Shown piece after piece: positions 7,862-14,924 of a stretch of 15,635 nt of DNA; the stretch's first letter is position 1, and every line of letters starts with the position of its first letter. Where the stretch lies: the NCBI GenBank assembly GCA_934133115.1, contig CAKPAV010000006.1:1-15635 (forward strand), given 5' to 3'. The translations under genes and the position numbers were made by a program. The notes beneath the pieces were generated by a model, which was given only the letters and a program-made list of their open reading frames with translations, had not been told where the DNA came from and ran no database searches. This DNA comes from an uncultured Bacilli bacterium. Its GTDB lineage: Bacteria > Bacillota_I > Bacilli_A > RFN20 > CAG-826.

Positions 7862-8683
7862 TTAGTTTTTCTTCTTTCTAGCGTATCTTTTATTACGATA
7901 ATATTTTTCAATGGAATTAAGCACTAAATACATTAATAAAGCAATTATTCCTAATATAAAGACACCCATCATTACTAAGTCCAGTTTAAATACTTGGCCA
8001 CCATAAACAACCAAGTATCCAATACCTTCTCGAGAAACAAGGAATTCACCAACGATAACTCCAACCCAAGACATACCAATATTAATTTTGATAATGTTAA
8101 TAATATTAGCAATATTGGCAGGAATCACCAATTTGGTGAGTATTTGAAACTTGCTAGCATTCATAGTTTTCATCATCTTGATTTGTTCTTTATCAATACT
8201 TATAAAATAGTTATAAGATGATAAAATAGTCACCACAATTGATAATGATATGGCCACTAAAACGATACCTTTAATGCCAGTTCCCGCCCATATAATTAAT
8301 ATTGGCGCGAGAGCGGTTTTTGGTAAGGCATTTAATACAACTAAAAATGGATCTAATATTTTGGCTACTAATTCATTCCACCAAAGTAAAATACCAATGA
8401 TTAATCCTAAAAGTGTACCAAATACTAATCCGAGCAAAGTTTCAAATACACTAATCTTAATGTGTCCGAATAGTTCACCGCTTTTTACATATTTAATAAA
8501 TAAAGTAAATATATCACTTGGCTTAGAAACTAAGAATACATTAATAACGCCTAATCTTGCTAATATTTCCCATAAACCGATTATAATAAGAGCTAAAGCA
8601 ATTTGTGAGAAAAGTATTAACATTCTATGTTTACGCTCATGGGCCACAAATTGTGCACTAGAATTAATCTTTTTCATAATCAT
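7862..8683 (-). CDS. ABC importer permease (SsuC/TauC/ThiX-like)
   Basis: 273-residue inner-membrane permease with about six helices, normal for the BPD_transp_1 family of SsuC/TauC/ThiX type. The N-terminus is a short basic tail, then a first helix (about 22-44) ending in WEILARLGVI. The cytoplasmic coupling loop is recognisable near residues 172-190 (MKTMNASKFQILTKLVIP), a weak version of the EAA-G-IxLP motif: Ala, the basic/hydrophobic pattern and the closing IP are there, the central Gly is not. ALPKTALAPILIIWAGTG is typical of this subfamily. It overlaps the ATPase gene by 20 bases, so the two are co-translated. AAGGAG lies 4 bases from the first ATG (8683) and 10 from a second (8677); either could be used. 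Confidence 0.9.
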   Translation of the reverse strand: MIMKKINSSAQFVAHERKHRMLILFSQIALALIIIGLWEILARLGVINVFLVSKPSDIFTLFIKYVKSGELFGHIKISVFETLLGLVFGTLLGLIIGILLWWNELVAKILDPFLVVLNALPKTALAPILIIWAGTGIKGIVLVAISLSIVVTILSSYNYFISIDKEQIKMMKTMNASKFQILTKLVIPANIANIINIIKINIGMSWVGVIVGEFLVSREGIGYLVVYGGQVFKLDLVMMGVFILGIIALLMYLVLNSIEKYYRNKRYARKKKN

Positions 8684-9413
8684 TTAACTCCTTATAAATT
8701 AAATCAAAGTATTTTTGAAAATCTTTGTGTTTTCTTGTTTTAGTAGGAGTTTTGTCTTTGATATCAATATTTATTGGGACAATCTTTTTAATGATACAAG
8801 GGCGATTAGATAATATGATTACAGCATCGGCGACACTTATCGCTTCTGATATATCATGAGTGACAATTAAAGCGGATTTTTGCTCGTCTTTAATGATACG
8901 ATATACGTCATCAAGAACATATAACCTTGTTTGATAATCTAAAGCTGAAAATGGCTCATCAAGTAATAAAACATCTGGTTTAAGAGCAAGTGTTCTAATT
9001 AAGGCTACACGTTGACGCATACCACCCGATAATTCATTAGGATAATATTTTTTAAATTCTTCTAAACCATATTTTTTAATTAAATCTTCCACATAAGAAA
9101 TATTTTCTGTTGTTAAACTTTTATTTATTTCTAAACCGAGTTTAATATTATCGAATACATTACGCCACATAAACAAATTATCGCGTTGAAACATATAACC
9201 GAGTTTAGCGTTAATAGTTAGATTTCCACTAGTAATATCTTCTAATTTAGAAGCAATATTTAGTATAGTGGATTTACCACATCCTGATGGTCCAATAATA
9301 GCGACAATTTGATTTTCACACAAGGAAAAACTTATTGATGATAAAACATCGGTTTTGCCATCCTTAGTAAAAAAAGACTTACTAACGTTATCAAATTTTA
9401 ATAACTCTTTCAT
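8664..9413 (-). CDS. ABC importer ATPase (SsuB/TauB-like)
   Basis: 249-residue cytoplasmic ATPase of the nitrate/sulfonate/taurine-type import family. All nucleotide-binding motifs are intact: Walker A GPSGCGKST (41-49), Q-loop YMFQRDNL (Gln76), signature LSGGMRQR (128-135), Walker B VLLLDEP with D-loop SALD (148-159) and the switch histidine in VTHDISEA (His186). The GYMFQRDNLFMWRNV stretch after strand 3 is characteristic of SsuB/TauB/ThiZ-like ATPases, where the Q-loop is followed by L-PW or MWR-N. It is first in a three-gene operon running ATPase, permease, receptor. The start is supported by AAGGAG 7 bases upstream. Substrate is undetermined; a sulfonate or other sulfur source is the leading guess given the motif shared with cysE. 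Confidence 0.93.
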   Translation of the reverse strand: MKELLKFDNVSKSFFTKDGKTDVLSSISFSLCENQIVAIIGPSGCGKSTILNIASKLEDITSGNLTINAKLGYMFQRDNLFMWRNVFDNIKLGLEINKSLTTENISYVEDLIKKYGLEEFKKYYPNELSGGMRQRVALIRTLALKPDVLLLDEPFSALDYQTRLYVLDDVYRIIKDEQKSALIVTHDISEAISVADAVIILSNRPCIIKKIVPINIDIKDKTPTKTRKHKDFQKYFDLIYKELNDYEKD

Positions 9414-9449
9414 AAAACATCTCCTTGCTAATATTAGTTTATTTAATAA

Positions 9450-9489
9450 ATTAATAAGCGTGAGTTAAATTATAATTAATGGGCAATAA
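9450..9489 (-). promoter_or_regulatory. Two-part motif upstream of the ABC importer operon
   Basis: On the minus strand TTATTGCCCA (9489-9480) is followed, after 17 bases, by CACGCTTATTAAT (9462-9450), 37 bases before the ATPase start. Nearly the same two words occur upstream of cysE in the same order. The first word also lies in the -35 area of the divergent gene at 9538. A regulator site or promoter element is possible; this is inference from repetition only. Confidence 0.5.
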
Positions 9490-9501
9490 TGTAAGAAAAT
9501 A

Positions 9502-9510
9502 TGCTATAAT
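9502..9510 (+). promoter_or_regulatory. Extended -10 promoter for the 198-residue protein
   Basis: TGC directly before a perfect TATAAT (9505-9510), 28 bases before the ATG. No good -35 hexamer is seen at 16-18 bases, which extended -10 promoters can tolerate. AAGGAG (9522-9527) follows, 10 bases before the ATG. Confidence 0.55.
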
Positions 9511-9537
9511 GCTTATGACTTAAGGAGAGTAGTAGTT

Positions 9538-10134
9538 ATGAATAAGTATTTAGATAATTTTAATAGATTATTTTCTGATGATGACCAAATAGTCTATCAA
9601 GCGATATTAGAAAAGAAAGATTGGATTTGTCGTCCATTATATTTACCAGGTAATTTAGATATTACAATAGATGAACAAGGTAAAAAACATTTTAAATTTT
9701 TAGAATCATTATTTGATAATGTTATTCTTTTTAAAAAGAGTAAAAATGAATTAGCAAGTAACTTCCGCTACATCAAATTCTTAACTAACATTATTAATGA
9801 GGAAGAAGCAATGTTTTATATTGAATATGACTTTACACGTATTGACGAAAAAGGATATCGCGCGGTTGTGGCAAATTATTATCCTTGCTTAAATGAAGAA
9901 GAACTTCATATTGATTATTCTTCGAAAGATACAAAAGAAGTACTTAAAACTATGATGATTGGTGAAAATAATGAATCCGTAATTATTTTAGATGAAAATG
10001 CTTTAATTAATGATGCTTTCTTCGCCCCAATTATAAGAAAAGTATTTGTAAAAGAAAGCGCACCAAAAGAAGTTAAAGAAGTTTTAATTAATTTAGCTGT
10101 TGATAAAGATGTTGAATATGTCGAGCTTAAATAA
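9538..10134 (+). CDS. Unrecognised cytoplasmic protein, 198 residues
   Basis: I do not recognise the family. The protein is soluble: no signal peptide, no membrane helix, no Cys-rich or nucleotide-binding motif. It is acidic and mixed alpha/beta by eye, with a strand-rich middle (MFYIEYDFTRID, then YRAVVANYYP) and a Lys/Glu/Val-rich end. Acidic pairs recur (DDDQ near 14-17, EEEA near 88-91, NEEEL near 119-123) but form no known catalytic pattern. It is coding, not chance: it has a strong ribosome site, a TATAAT box, and genes packed against both ends. It is divergent from the ABC importer operon and its stop abuts the cysE stop with no base between. A role beside import or sulfur metabolism is only a guess from position. 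Confidence 0.75.
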   Translation: MNKYLDNFNRLFSDDDQIVYQAILEKKDWICRPLYLPGNLDITIDEQGKKHFKFLESLFDNVILFKKSKNELASNFRYIKFLTNIINEEEAMFYIEYDFTRIDEKGYRAVVANYYPCLNEEELHIDYSSKDTKEVLKTMMIGENNESVIILDENALINDAFFAPIIRKVFVKESAPKEVKEVLINLAVDKDVEYVELK

Positions 10135-10833
10135 TTAATAATTATCTTTAATTTTATATTTTTGTTTATTTAAATAAACTACTTTATTATCATTTATCGA
10201 ATGAGTAATTAAAGTATTAGCCCCTATAACGACATTATTACCTATAACTGTATTTCCTCCTAATATCGTTGCATTTGCATATATTATGACATTATCTTTT
10301 ATGGTAGGATGTCTTTTTTTATTGACTAAATCAAGAGGTTTATCTAGGGCATAAGCACCTAATGTGACACCTTGATAAATACGAACATTTTCACCAATTA
10401 AAGTAGTTTCTCCAATTACAACACCAGTGCCATGATCAATAAAGAAGCCTTTTCCAATACGCGCATAAGGGTTTATATCAATTCCTGTTATAGAATGGGC
10501 AGTTTCACTAATTAATCGAGGAAGAAGTGGAATGTTTTTTTCTATTAATAAATGCGCAAAGCGATAATATAATACCGCATTAAATCCTGGATAACATAGT
10601 ATTACTTCTTTTTTACTTTTATATGCTGGATCTCCTAAATATGCGGCTTCTAAATCATTTTCTAAAGAATCTTTTAAACTAAAAATATTAGTTATATCAA
10701 AAGATTGATTAATATTTAATTGCTTAAATATTTTATTTAAATCTTTTTTTATTTGTTTTAATAATCTTTTATCAGTGTTAAAAAAGAAGTATTTTTTTAC
10801 TTTATTCATTAAATTAATAATTTTAGTATTCAC
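10135..10833 (-). CDS. cysE: Serine O-acetyltransferase
   Basis: 232-residue cytoplasmic enzyme making O-acetylserine from serine and acetyl-CoA, the first step of cysteine synthesis. A helical N-terminal part (about 20-110, including YPGFNAVLYYRFAHLL) precedes a left-handed beta-helix of hexapeptide repeats (about 118-212). The catalytic histidines are in place: His134 in IDHGTGVVIGE and His175 in RHPTI. TGIDINPYARIG has Asn where family members usually have His. The end (LNKQKYKIKDNY) lacks the VPxxxVxGxPA stretch and the terminal Ile with which many CysE proteins dock on CysK. The start is taken as the GTG at 10833, because the first GTG in frame (10842) lies inside the AGGTGAT ribosome site; an ATG at 10809 has none. 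A sugar or other acetyltransferase is less likely given the paired motifs. Confidence 0.85.
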   Translation of the reverse strand: MNTKIINLMNKVKKYFFFNTDKRLLKQIKKDLNKIFKQLNINQSFDITNIFSLKDSLENDLEAAYLGDPAYKSKKEVILCYPGFNAVLYYRFAHLLIEKNIPLLPRLISETAHSITGIDINPYARIGKGFFIDHGTGVVIGETTLIGENVRIYQGVTLGAYALDKPLDLVNKKRHPTIKDNVIIYANATILGGNTVIGNNVVIGANTLITHSINDNKVVYLNKQKYKIKDNY

Positions 10834-10837
10834 AAAA

Positions 10838-10844
10838 ATCACCT
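10838..10844 (-). promoter_or_regulatory. Ribosome site deciding the cysE start
   Basis: AGGTGAT, then TTTT, then GTG (10833). The GTG embedded in this site (10842) opens the same frame but cannot be both site and start. A TATAAT (10850-10845) touches the site; if it were the promoter, the message would be nearly leaderless. Confidence 0.55.
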
Positions 10845-10855
10845 ATTATAATGTA

Positions 10856-10887
10856 TTAATATTTATTAATAAGTGTGTGGGCAATAA
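10856..10887 (-). promoter_or_regulatory. Two-part motif and possible promoter upstream of cysE
   Basis: Minus strand: TTATTGCCCA (10887-10878) runs straight into CACACTTATTAAT (10877-10865), 32 bases before the cysE GTG. TTGCCC within it, 17 bases, then TATTAA (10861-10856) could form a weak promoter (4 of 6 matches each). The same two words lie upstream of the ABC importer, there split by 17 bases. Confidence 0.45.
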
Positions 10888-10921
10888 AAAAACACCCTCC
10901 AAAATTGGAAGGTGTTTTTTT
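10886..10921 (-). terminator. Terminator of the large lipoprotein gene
   Basis: ACACC-C-TCCAA pairs with TTGGA-A-GGTGT (10892-10915) with one mismatch, flanked by runs of A (10886-10892) and T (10915-10921). Read leftward the stem ends in T's just after the lipoprotein stop (10934-10936). The structure is nearly symmetric and could also stop rightward transcription. Confidence 0.8.
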
Positions 10922-10933
10922 AAGTGTAAATAA

Positions 10934-13834
10934 TTAAGCTTGTTTTGTTAATGATCCCTTTGATTCGTATTGTGCAGAATCAGCCTCACCATTAGCAAAA
11001 ATTTCAACTTTAGTAACAGTCTTAGTTGTTGGGTTAATAGTAACTTCAATGTACTTAGTACTTTCACCGAAAATTCTCTTTTCTTGGAATGTTACATCTT
11101 CAGTAACAGAATATGATGTCTTAGTACCATCACCAGAGAAACTTGAAAATGTAACGTCAATGCTATTTTCAGTAATTGTAAGAACAGCATCAGTTGTATA
11201 TCCACTAGGATTCATCAATGAGAAGCTAAATTTACCAAGATAGAATGGGCCTTCTTCAACTACGATAGTGAACTCAATATCATAACTGCCATCAATATCT
11301 TCAAATGTGCCTTTTAATGTGCCATTGACTGGATCCCAAGTTAAATCAAAAACGAAACTGCTAGTTTCAAATGAAACATTTTTACTAGCTTCATCATATT
11401 CAAAGTTTCTAATATCTTCACTATTATACTTACCAGAACCGTTTTCATTTAATACTAAAGTATTGTTGTTTTTAGTACTGACAAATGATGAATATAAAGA
11501 TTTTAATGCTTCAACATAATCAGTAAATGTTTTAGCTGACTTATCAATTGTGTAAACATGTTCAACTTCTGCAATTGTAACAGTAACTTTGTTTTTATTA
11601 GCAGAATCAACAGCATATGTTCCTTCAACACCATCTAGAGTTGCTTTTCCAGCGCCATCAAGAACTAATGTACTATCGCCATTTTTATAAGTTCCGTATT
11701 CATCGCCAAGTCCTACAGCAAGAATAGTAGCGTCATTTTTCTTGACTAAGAATTTAGATCCGCTTTCTTGGATATTAGTACCGCTAATCATTTCAACATC
11801 TATATTAAGTACTACAGTTGAACTAGTTACTAATGCACCTAATCTTAAAACTTGCTTTTCAACGGTGTGTTCATTTTCTGTAACACTAACTGTTTCATAG
11901 ATTAATGCAATAAGATTATTTCCATCTACACGAACATATTTTGTTAATTTTGTATTATCAACAATATCTTTACTAAATACATAAATATCGTTTATAGCAG
12001 AAGACCAATAACACCAAGCTGCGTTACCCTCATAATTAATTACTTTTTTATTTTCTAATGTAATAACGCCTTTTTCTTCATCGACTGATTTAATTGATCC
12101 AGAAACATTATAAGCATTTCCACCTACACTACCATCGGCTTTAAATTCCATAGTTGTTGGTGTTGTTTGGAAAGCATTTCTATAGATTTCAAATCCTTGC
12201 CATTTCCCAATGAAAGGTTTACCTAAATATTTTTTCATGTATTTTTCAGCTGTAGTAATTTTAATTGGTCCAGCTGCTACATAATAAGAACTTACTGTAA
12301 AGGAGTAGGTTGCTTTTAATTCTGATGATCCACTTTGTTTATTAACTGTAATATTAGTAGAACTAGTAGTTAATCCTTTTTCATTACTATACTTTAACAT
12401 AGTAGCAGATATAGCAGAAGATGTTAAATTATAATCATCTTTGTCAGCATCATTAATTGTTAAATCTAGATATAAAGTTTCACCAGGATAACCAAAAGTT
12501 GTTTCTTCATGTGATTTATCGGACTTAATACGATATAAAGAAGTGGTTGTATGTTCTGCAGCAGTGATATCAATATCAACTGTTTTATCAACTACTTCAA
12601 CAGATAATTCTACACTAGTGGCAGGCATAGTGAATTTATACATCACAGCAGTATCACTAGCAACTTTTTCTAATTCTACACCATTAGCAAAGAATTTGTT
12701 TGCAATAGCAAATGCATTATGTTTTGCAACAACTGTTACTTCACTACCAGCACGGAAGAAATTAGGCTTTAATGTTGATTCTACATTTCCACTATCAATA
12801 AAAGAATAAATGAAACTAGAAACGCTTAATTTAGAATCGCTTGAAGTACTACCTTTAGCTTGGAAGATAGTTTTTTCACTATCAGCATTTACTTTGAAAT
12901 ATGCACCTAATGCTTCAGCTTTAATAACAACATCAGCATCTGGCATATCAAATGAATAACCTAATACAGCATTACCAGTTAATGTAACTTCTTCTTCAAC
13001 TGGTTCTGCACCTTCCTCAGCAGCAGAAGCAGCGCTAACTTTAACTACTTTAACACTTGTAATTTCATAACCAGATCTAGCAGCAACTTTGAATGAAACA
13101 TGTTCACCAACATTAGCATCTTGAGGCATTTCAAGCGCAAAAGCTAAATCTTTACCTTCAAATGAGATTGTATGATCTTTAGTAGGAACAACGATTTGTT
13201 CGGTGACGACTGAAACATTTACGTCAGCTTTTCCCATGACTACTGAATAGTGGAAGACATATTTGTTATTGACGTCAACTTTTCCTTCTAATACTTTATC
13301 ACCAACTTTTACAGATTTTAATTCATAATTTGTAGGATCAGTTAAGGCAACGGTGATATCAACTTCATCGCCTTCTGCTGCTTCACTACGAGAAGCAGTG
13401 ACATAAGCACCAGCGACAGAATCTGGAACAACTACTGCGTGTTTTTCAACTACTGGTACAACGATTTTTTCAGTAACAACTGAAACATTAGCATCAGCAT
13501 CTCCCATAACAAATGAATAATGGAAGACATTGGCATTATTAGCGTCAGCGGTTCCTTTCAATAATTGTTCTCCAACTTTTACAGATTTTAATTCATAATT
13601 TGTAGGATCAGTTAAAGCAACAGTGAGTTTGACACTATCACCAGCAATAGCTTCACTATGAGAAGCAGTAACATAAGCACCAGCGACAGAAGTTGGAATT
13701 ACTACCGCGTGTTTAGTTGCTACAGTGCTTGTTGATGTGCTTGTAGATTTACTAGGTTCATTAGTTGAACAACCAGCAATTCCACCGATTAGCACAAAAG
13801 CACTTAATACAAAAAGTAGATTACTTTTTTTCAT
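10934..13834 (-). CDS. Large surface lipoprotein with tandem B-repeat-like stalk
   Basis: 966-residue surface protein, recognised by architecture only. The signal MKKSNLLFVLSAFVLIGG ends IAGC, lipidating Cys22; a Ser/Thr-rich spacer (23-40) follows. Residues 41-130 and 131-220 are two 90-residue repeats without gaps, about three-quarters identical; more diverged units lie at about 221-310, 330-418 and perhaps 420-530. Each ends in a YSF-MP/MG-DADV-V pattern like divergent InlB B-repeats (PF18998-type), known from cell-surface stalks. The C-terminal third (541-950) holds about four beta modules with TLVLDGAGKA- or TLVLNENGSG-type turns, perhaps lipocalin-like. No enzyme motif or LPxTG is seen; adhesion or binding is the likely role. 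The ATG at 13834 is chosen because AAAGGA precedes it and the frame's earlier TTG (13864) does not fit. It has its own promoter and terminator. Confidence 0.85.
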   Translation of the reverse strand: MKKSNLLFVLSAFVLIGGIAGCSTNEPSKSTSTSTSTVATKHAVVIPTSVAGAYVTASHSEAIAGDSVKLTVALTDPTNYELKSVKVGEQLLKGTADANNANVFHYSFVMGDADANVSVVTEKIVVPVVEKHAVVVPDSVAGAYVTASRSEAAEGDEVDITVALTDPTNYELKSVKVGDKVLEGKVDVNNKYVFHYSVVMGKADVNVSVVTEQIVVPTKDHTISFEGKDLAFALEMPQDANVGEHVSFKVAARSGYEITSVKVVKVSAASAAEEGAEPVEEEVTLTGNAVLGYSFDMPDADVVIKAEALGAYFKVNADSEKTIFQAKGSTSSDSKLSVSSFIYSFIDSGNVESTLKPNFFRAGSEVTVVAKHNAFAIANKFFANGVELEKVASDTAVMYKFTMPATSVELSVEVVDKTVDIDITAAEHTTTSLYRIKSDKSHEETTFGYPGETLYLDLTINDADKDDYNLTSSAISATMLKYSNEKGLTTSSTNITVNKQSGSSELKATYSFTVSSYYVAAGPIKITTAEKYMKKYLGKPFIGKWQGFEIYRNAFQTTPTTMEFKADGSVGGNAYNVSGSIKSVDEEKGVITLENKKVINYEGNAAWCYWSSAINDIYVFSKDIVDNTKLTKYVRVDGNNLIALIYETVSVTENEHTVEKQVLRLGALVTSSTVVLNIDVEMISGTNIQESGSKFLVKKNDATILAVGLGDEYGTYKNGDSTLVLDGAGKATLDGVEGTYAVDSANKNKVTVTIAEVEHVYTIDKSAKTFTDYVEALKSLYSSFVSTKNNNTLVLNENGSGKYNSEDIRNFEYDEASKNVSFETSSFVFDLTWDPVNGTLKGTFEDIDGSYDIEFTIVVEEGPFYLGKFSFSLMNPSGYTTDAVLTITENSIDVTFSSFSGDGTKTSYSVTEDVTFQEKRIFGESTKYIEVTINPTTKTVTKVEIFANGEADSAQYESKGSLTKQA
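13175..13714 (-). repeat. Two 270-bp tandem repeats in the lipoprotein gene
   Basis: Units 13445-13714 and 13175-13444 are exactly 270 bp (90 codons) each. A 44-base stretch is identical between them (13302-13345 and 13572-13615), and shorter identical runs flank it. This indicates a fairly recent in-frame duplication or gene conversion between the copies. Confidence 0.9.
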
Positions 13835-13852
13835 AAAAATTATTCCTTTCTT

Positions 13853-13872
13853 TAGAACAGTCAATCGTTCTA
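13853..13872 (-). repeat. Leader hairpin before the large lipoprotein
   Basis: TAGAAC (13853-13858) pairs with GTTCTA (13867-13872) in the roughly 50-base leader, ending a few bases before the AAAGGA ribosome site. It may affect mRNA stability or translation; too short for a riboswitch. Confidence 0.4.
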
Positions 13873-13891
13873 GTAACTTTTTTGTGGCTAA

Positions 13892-13920
13892 ATAATAGCA
13901 CTAATGAAAATGCATGTCAA
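13892..13920 (-). promoter_or_regulatory. Strong promoter of the large lipoprotein
   Basis: Minus strand: perfect TTGACA (13920-13915), a 17-base spacer ending in TGC, then TATTAT (13897-13892, 5 of 6). This is the best sigma-A type promoter in the window and predicts high expression unless repressed. The leader to the ATG is about 50 bases. Confidence 0.85.
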
Positions 13921-13943
13921 TAAAATTGTAAAAAAAAGCAGGC

Positions 13944-13983
13944 TATGAAAACCGGTTTCATAATAAAATATGATATATTTTAT
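13944..13983. promoter_or_regulatory. Two adjacent palindromes upstream of the lipoprotein promoter
   Basis: First, TATG-A-AAACCGGTTT-CATA (13944-13962): a perfect 10-bp palindrome centred on CCGG, extended by 4-base arms with one extra A. Second, directly next to it, ATAAAATAT-GAT-ATATTTTAT (13963-13983): perfect 9-bp arms. They lie 24-63 bases upstream of the -35. The CCGG-centred form resembles operators of LacI-family regulators (for example the TGAAACCGGTTTCA type). No regulator gene is in the window. Confidence 0.5.
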
Positions 13984-14005
13984 GTAAGATAAGCAGTTTT
14001 AGAAC

Positions 14006-14038
14006 AAAAAACCCAGCAATTATGAAAACTGCTGAGTT
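14006..14038 (-). terminator. Terminator of the 283-residue lipoprotein operon
   Basis: AACTCAGCA pairs with TGCTGGGTT (one G-U pair) and is followed by TTTTTTG on the minus strand. It ends the two-gene lipoprotein operon and separates it from the large lipoprotein's promoter. Confidence 0.8.
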
Positions 14039-14062
14039 AGTAATTGTGCTATTACATATTCG

Positions 14063-14914
14063 TTATGACTTATATTTTACATAATCACTTGGGTTGAATC
14101 TAGTTCCAGTAAAAACGTTATAACTACCTTGATTAAAAGTAAATGTTGAATCAGTTATCCTCCAGTTTCCTTTATATCCACCGGAATATATGTTTTGTTC
14201 GGAATGTTGAACTACTTTACTAATTATTCCATTTACCATAGTTAATGTGTTTTGATAAATGTATTCTTGGTATTTGACTTTACTAGTGCTTGATTCATAG
14301 ACTAAGTATGTATAAGAGTATTTCCATTCACCGTTAGCGGTATAATCATTAATACCACTAAATTCAACATCAAATCCTGCGACATCAATTGCTCGAATCA
14401 TTGCTTGAATATTATTTCTTTCAGTACCAGAAAAAGTAATATTCAAGTTTATATCAATAGTGTCTTTAGAAAACTGAATTTCCTCATAACTTCCACTATC
14501 ACCAAAATCAGCGATTCGGTAAAACTTGTTATCATCATAAAATGTTTGTTTTTCGTATTGGAAGAAATTAGTAAAATTCCCTGCTGAATTTTGTGATACA
14601 CTTTGAAAACCTTTTTGAATTACAATTTGACCATCATTACTAAGAAATCTTTCTAGTGTGGAGTTATCTTTTGTTGGCATAGTAAGCGGCTCGCCTTCGG
14701 TCAAATAATAGACAGTGCTTGTTGTATCTGAGTTTACAGAATTAACTTGGCCATCTGCATTTACTAAAGTATTATATAATTTTTCTAGTTGTTTAGCTTT
14801 ACTTAATTCTTGGCTTGTGGAATTACTAGCACTAGTTGAGTCACTAGGTTTTATAATATTATCACAACCACATAATAACAAAGGTATAAAGAATAATAGT
14901 GTCTTTTTTTTCAT
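14063..14914 (-). CDS. Surface lipoprotein of unknown function, 283 residues
   Basis: I do not recognise the family. MKKKTLLFFIPLLLCGC is a short lipoprotein signal with lipidated Cys17, followed by a Ser/Thr/Asn spacer (about 23-36), a short helix (KAKQLEKLYNTLV) and a beta-rich domain from about residue 58. Alternating polar/hydrophobic strands with many Tyr and Asn (for instance EKQTFYDDNKFYRIADFGD, then YSYTYLVYESSTSKVKYQEY) suggest a curved or barrel-like sheet, loosely like LolA/LppX-type folds; this is a shape guess only. The ATG at 14914 is used because AAGGTG lies 6 bases before it and the signal then starts MKKK; ATGs further upstream give an implausible N-terminus. It follows the Ig-like gene by 10 bases, whose stop codon lies in this gene's ribosome site, so the two form one operon. 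Confidence 0.75.
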   Translation of the reverse strand: MKKKTLLFFIPLLLCGCDNIIKPSDSTSASNSTSQELSKAKQLEKLYNTLVNADGQVNSVNSDTTSTVYYLTEGEPLTMPTKDNSTLERFLSNDGQIVIQKGFQSVSQNSAGNFTNFFQYEKQTFYDDNKFYRIADFGDSGSYEEIQFSKDTIDINLNITFSGTERNNIQAMIRAIDVAGFDVEFSGINDYTANGEWKYSYTYLVYESSTSKVKYQEYIYQNTLTMVNGIISKVVQHSEQNIYSGGYKGNWRITDSTFTFNQGSYNVFTGTRFNPSDYVKYKS

Positions 14915-14924
14915 AAACATCACC

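Noticed and set aside
8250..8687. 145-residue plus-strand open frame opposite the ABC permease
   Set aside because: It mirrors the conserved permease gene, has no ribosome site, and its translation resembles no protein.
9414..9537. Possible TPP or other riboswitch before the ABC importer operon
   Set aside because: The 124-base gap has no CTGAGA-type core and no terminator-antiterminator pair; it is taken up by divergent promoters and the repeated motif.
10845..10850. TATAAT adjoining the cysE ribosome site as the cysE promoter
   Set aside because: Transcription from it would begin after the ribosome site, and no -35 hexamer is present; kept only as an alternative in the cysE notes.
12543..12809. 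88-residue plus-strand open frame inside the large lipoprotein gene
   Set aside because: Antisense shadow of a Thr/Ala/Val-rich coding stretch with no start signals.
13175..13714. CRISPR-like or mobile repeat array
   Set aside because: The repeats are 270 bp, in frame, adjacent and encode protein modules.
13835..13864. TTG start at 13864 for the large lipoprotein
   Set aside because: It would put ten residues before a perfect lipoprotein signal, and AAAGGA favours the ATG at 13834.
13944..13962. Catabolite (CcpA cre) site
   Set aside because: The spacing between TGAAA and TTTCA is one base too long and the centre is CCGG, not CG; a different LacI-family operator fits better.
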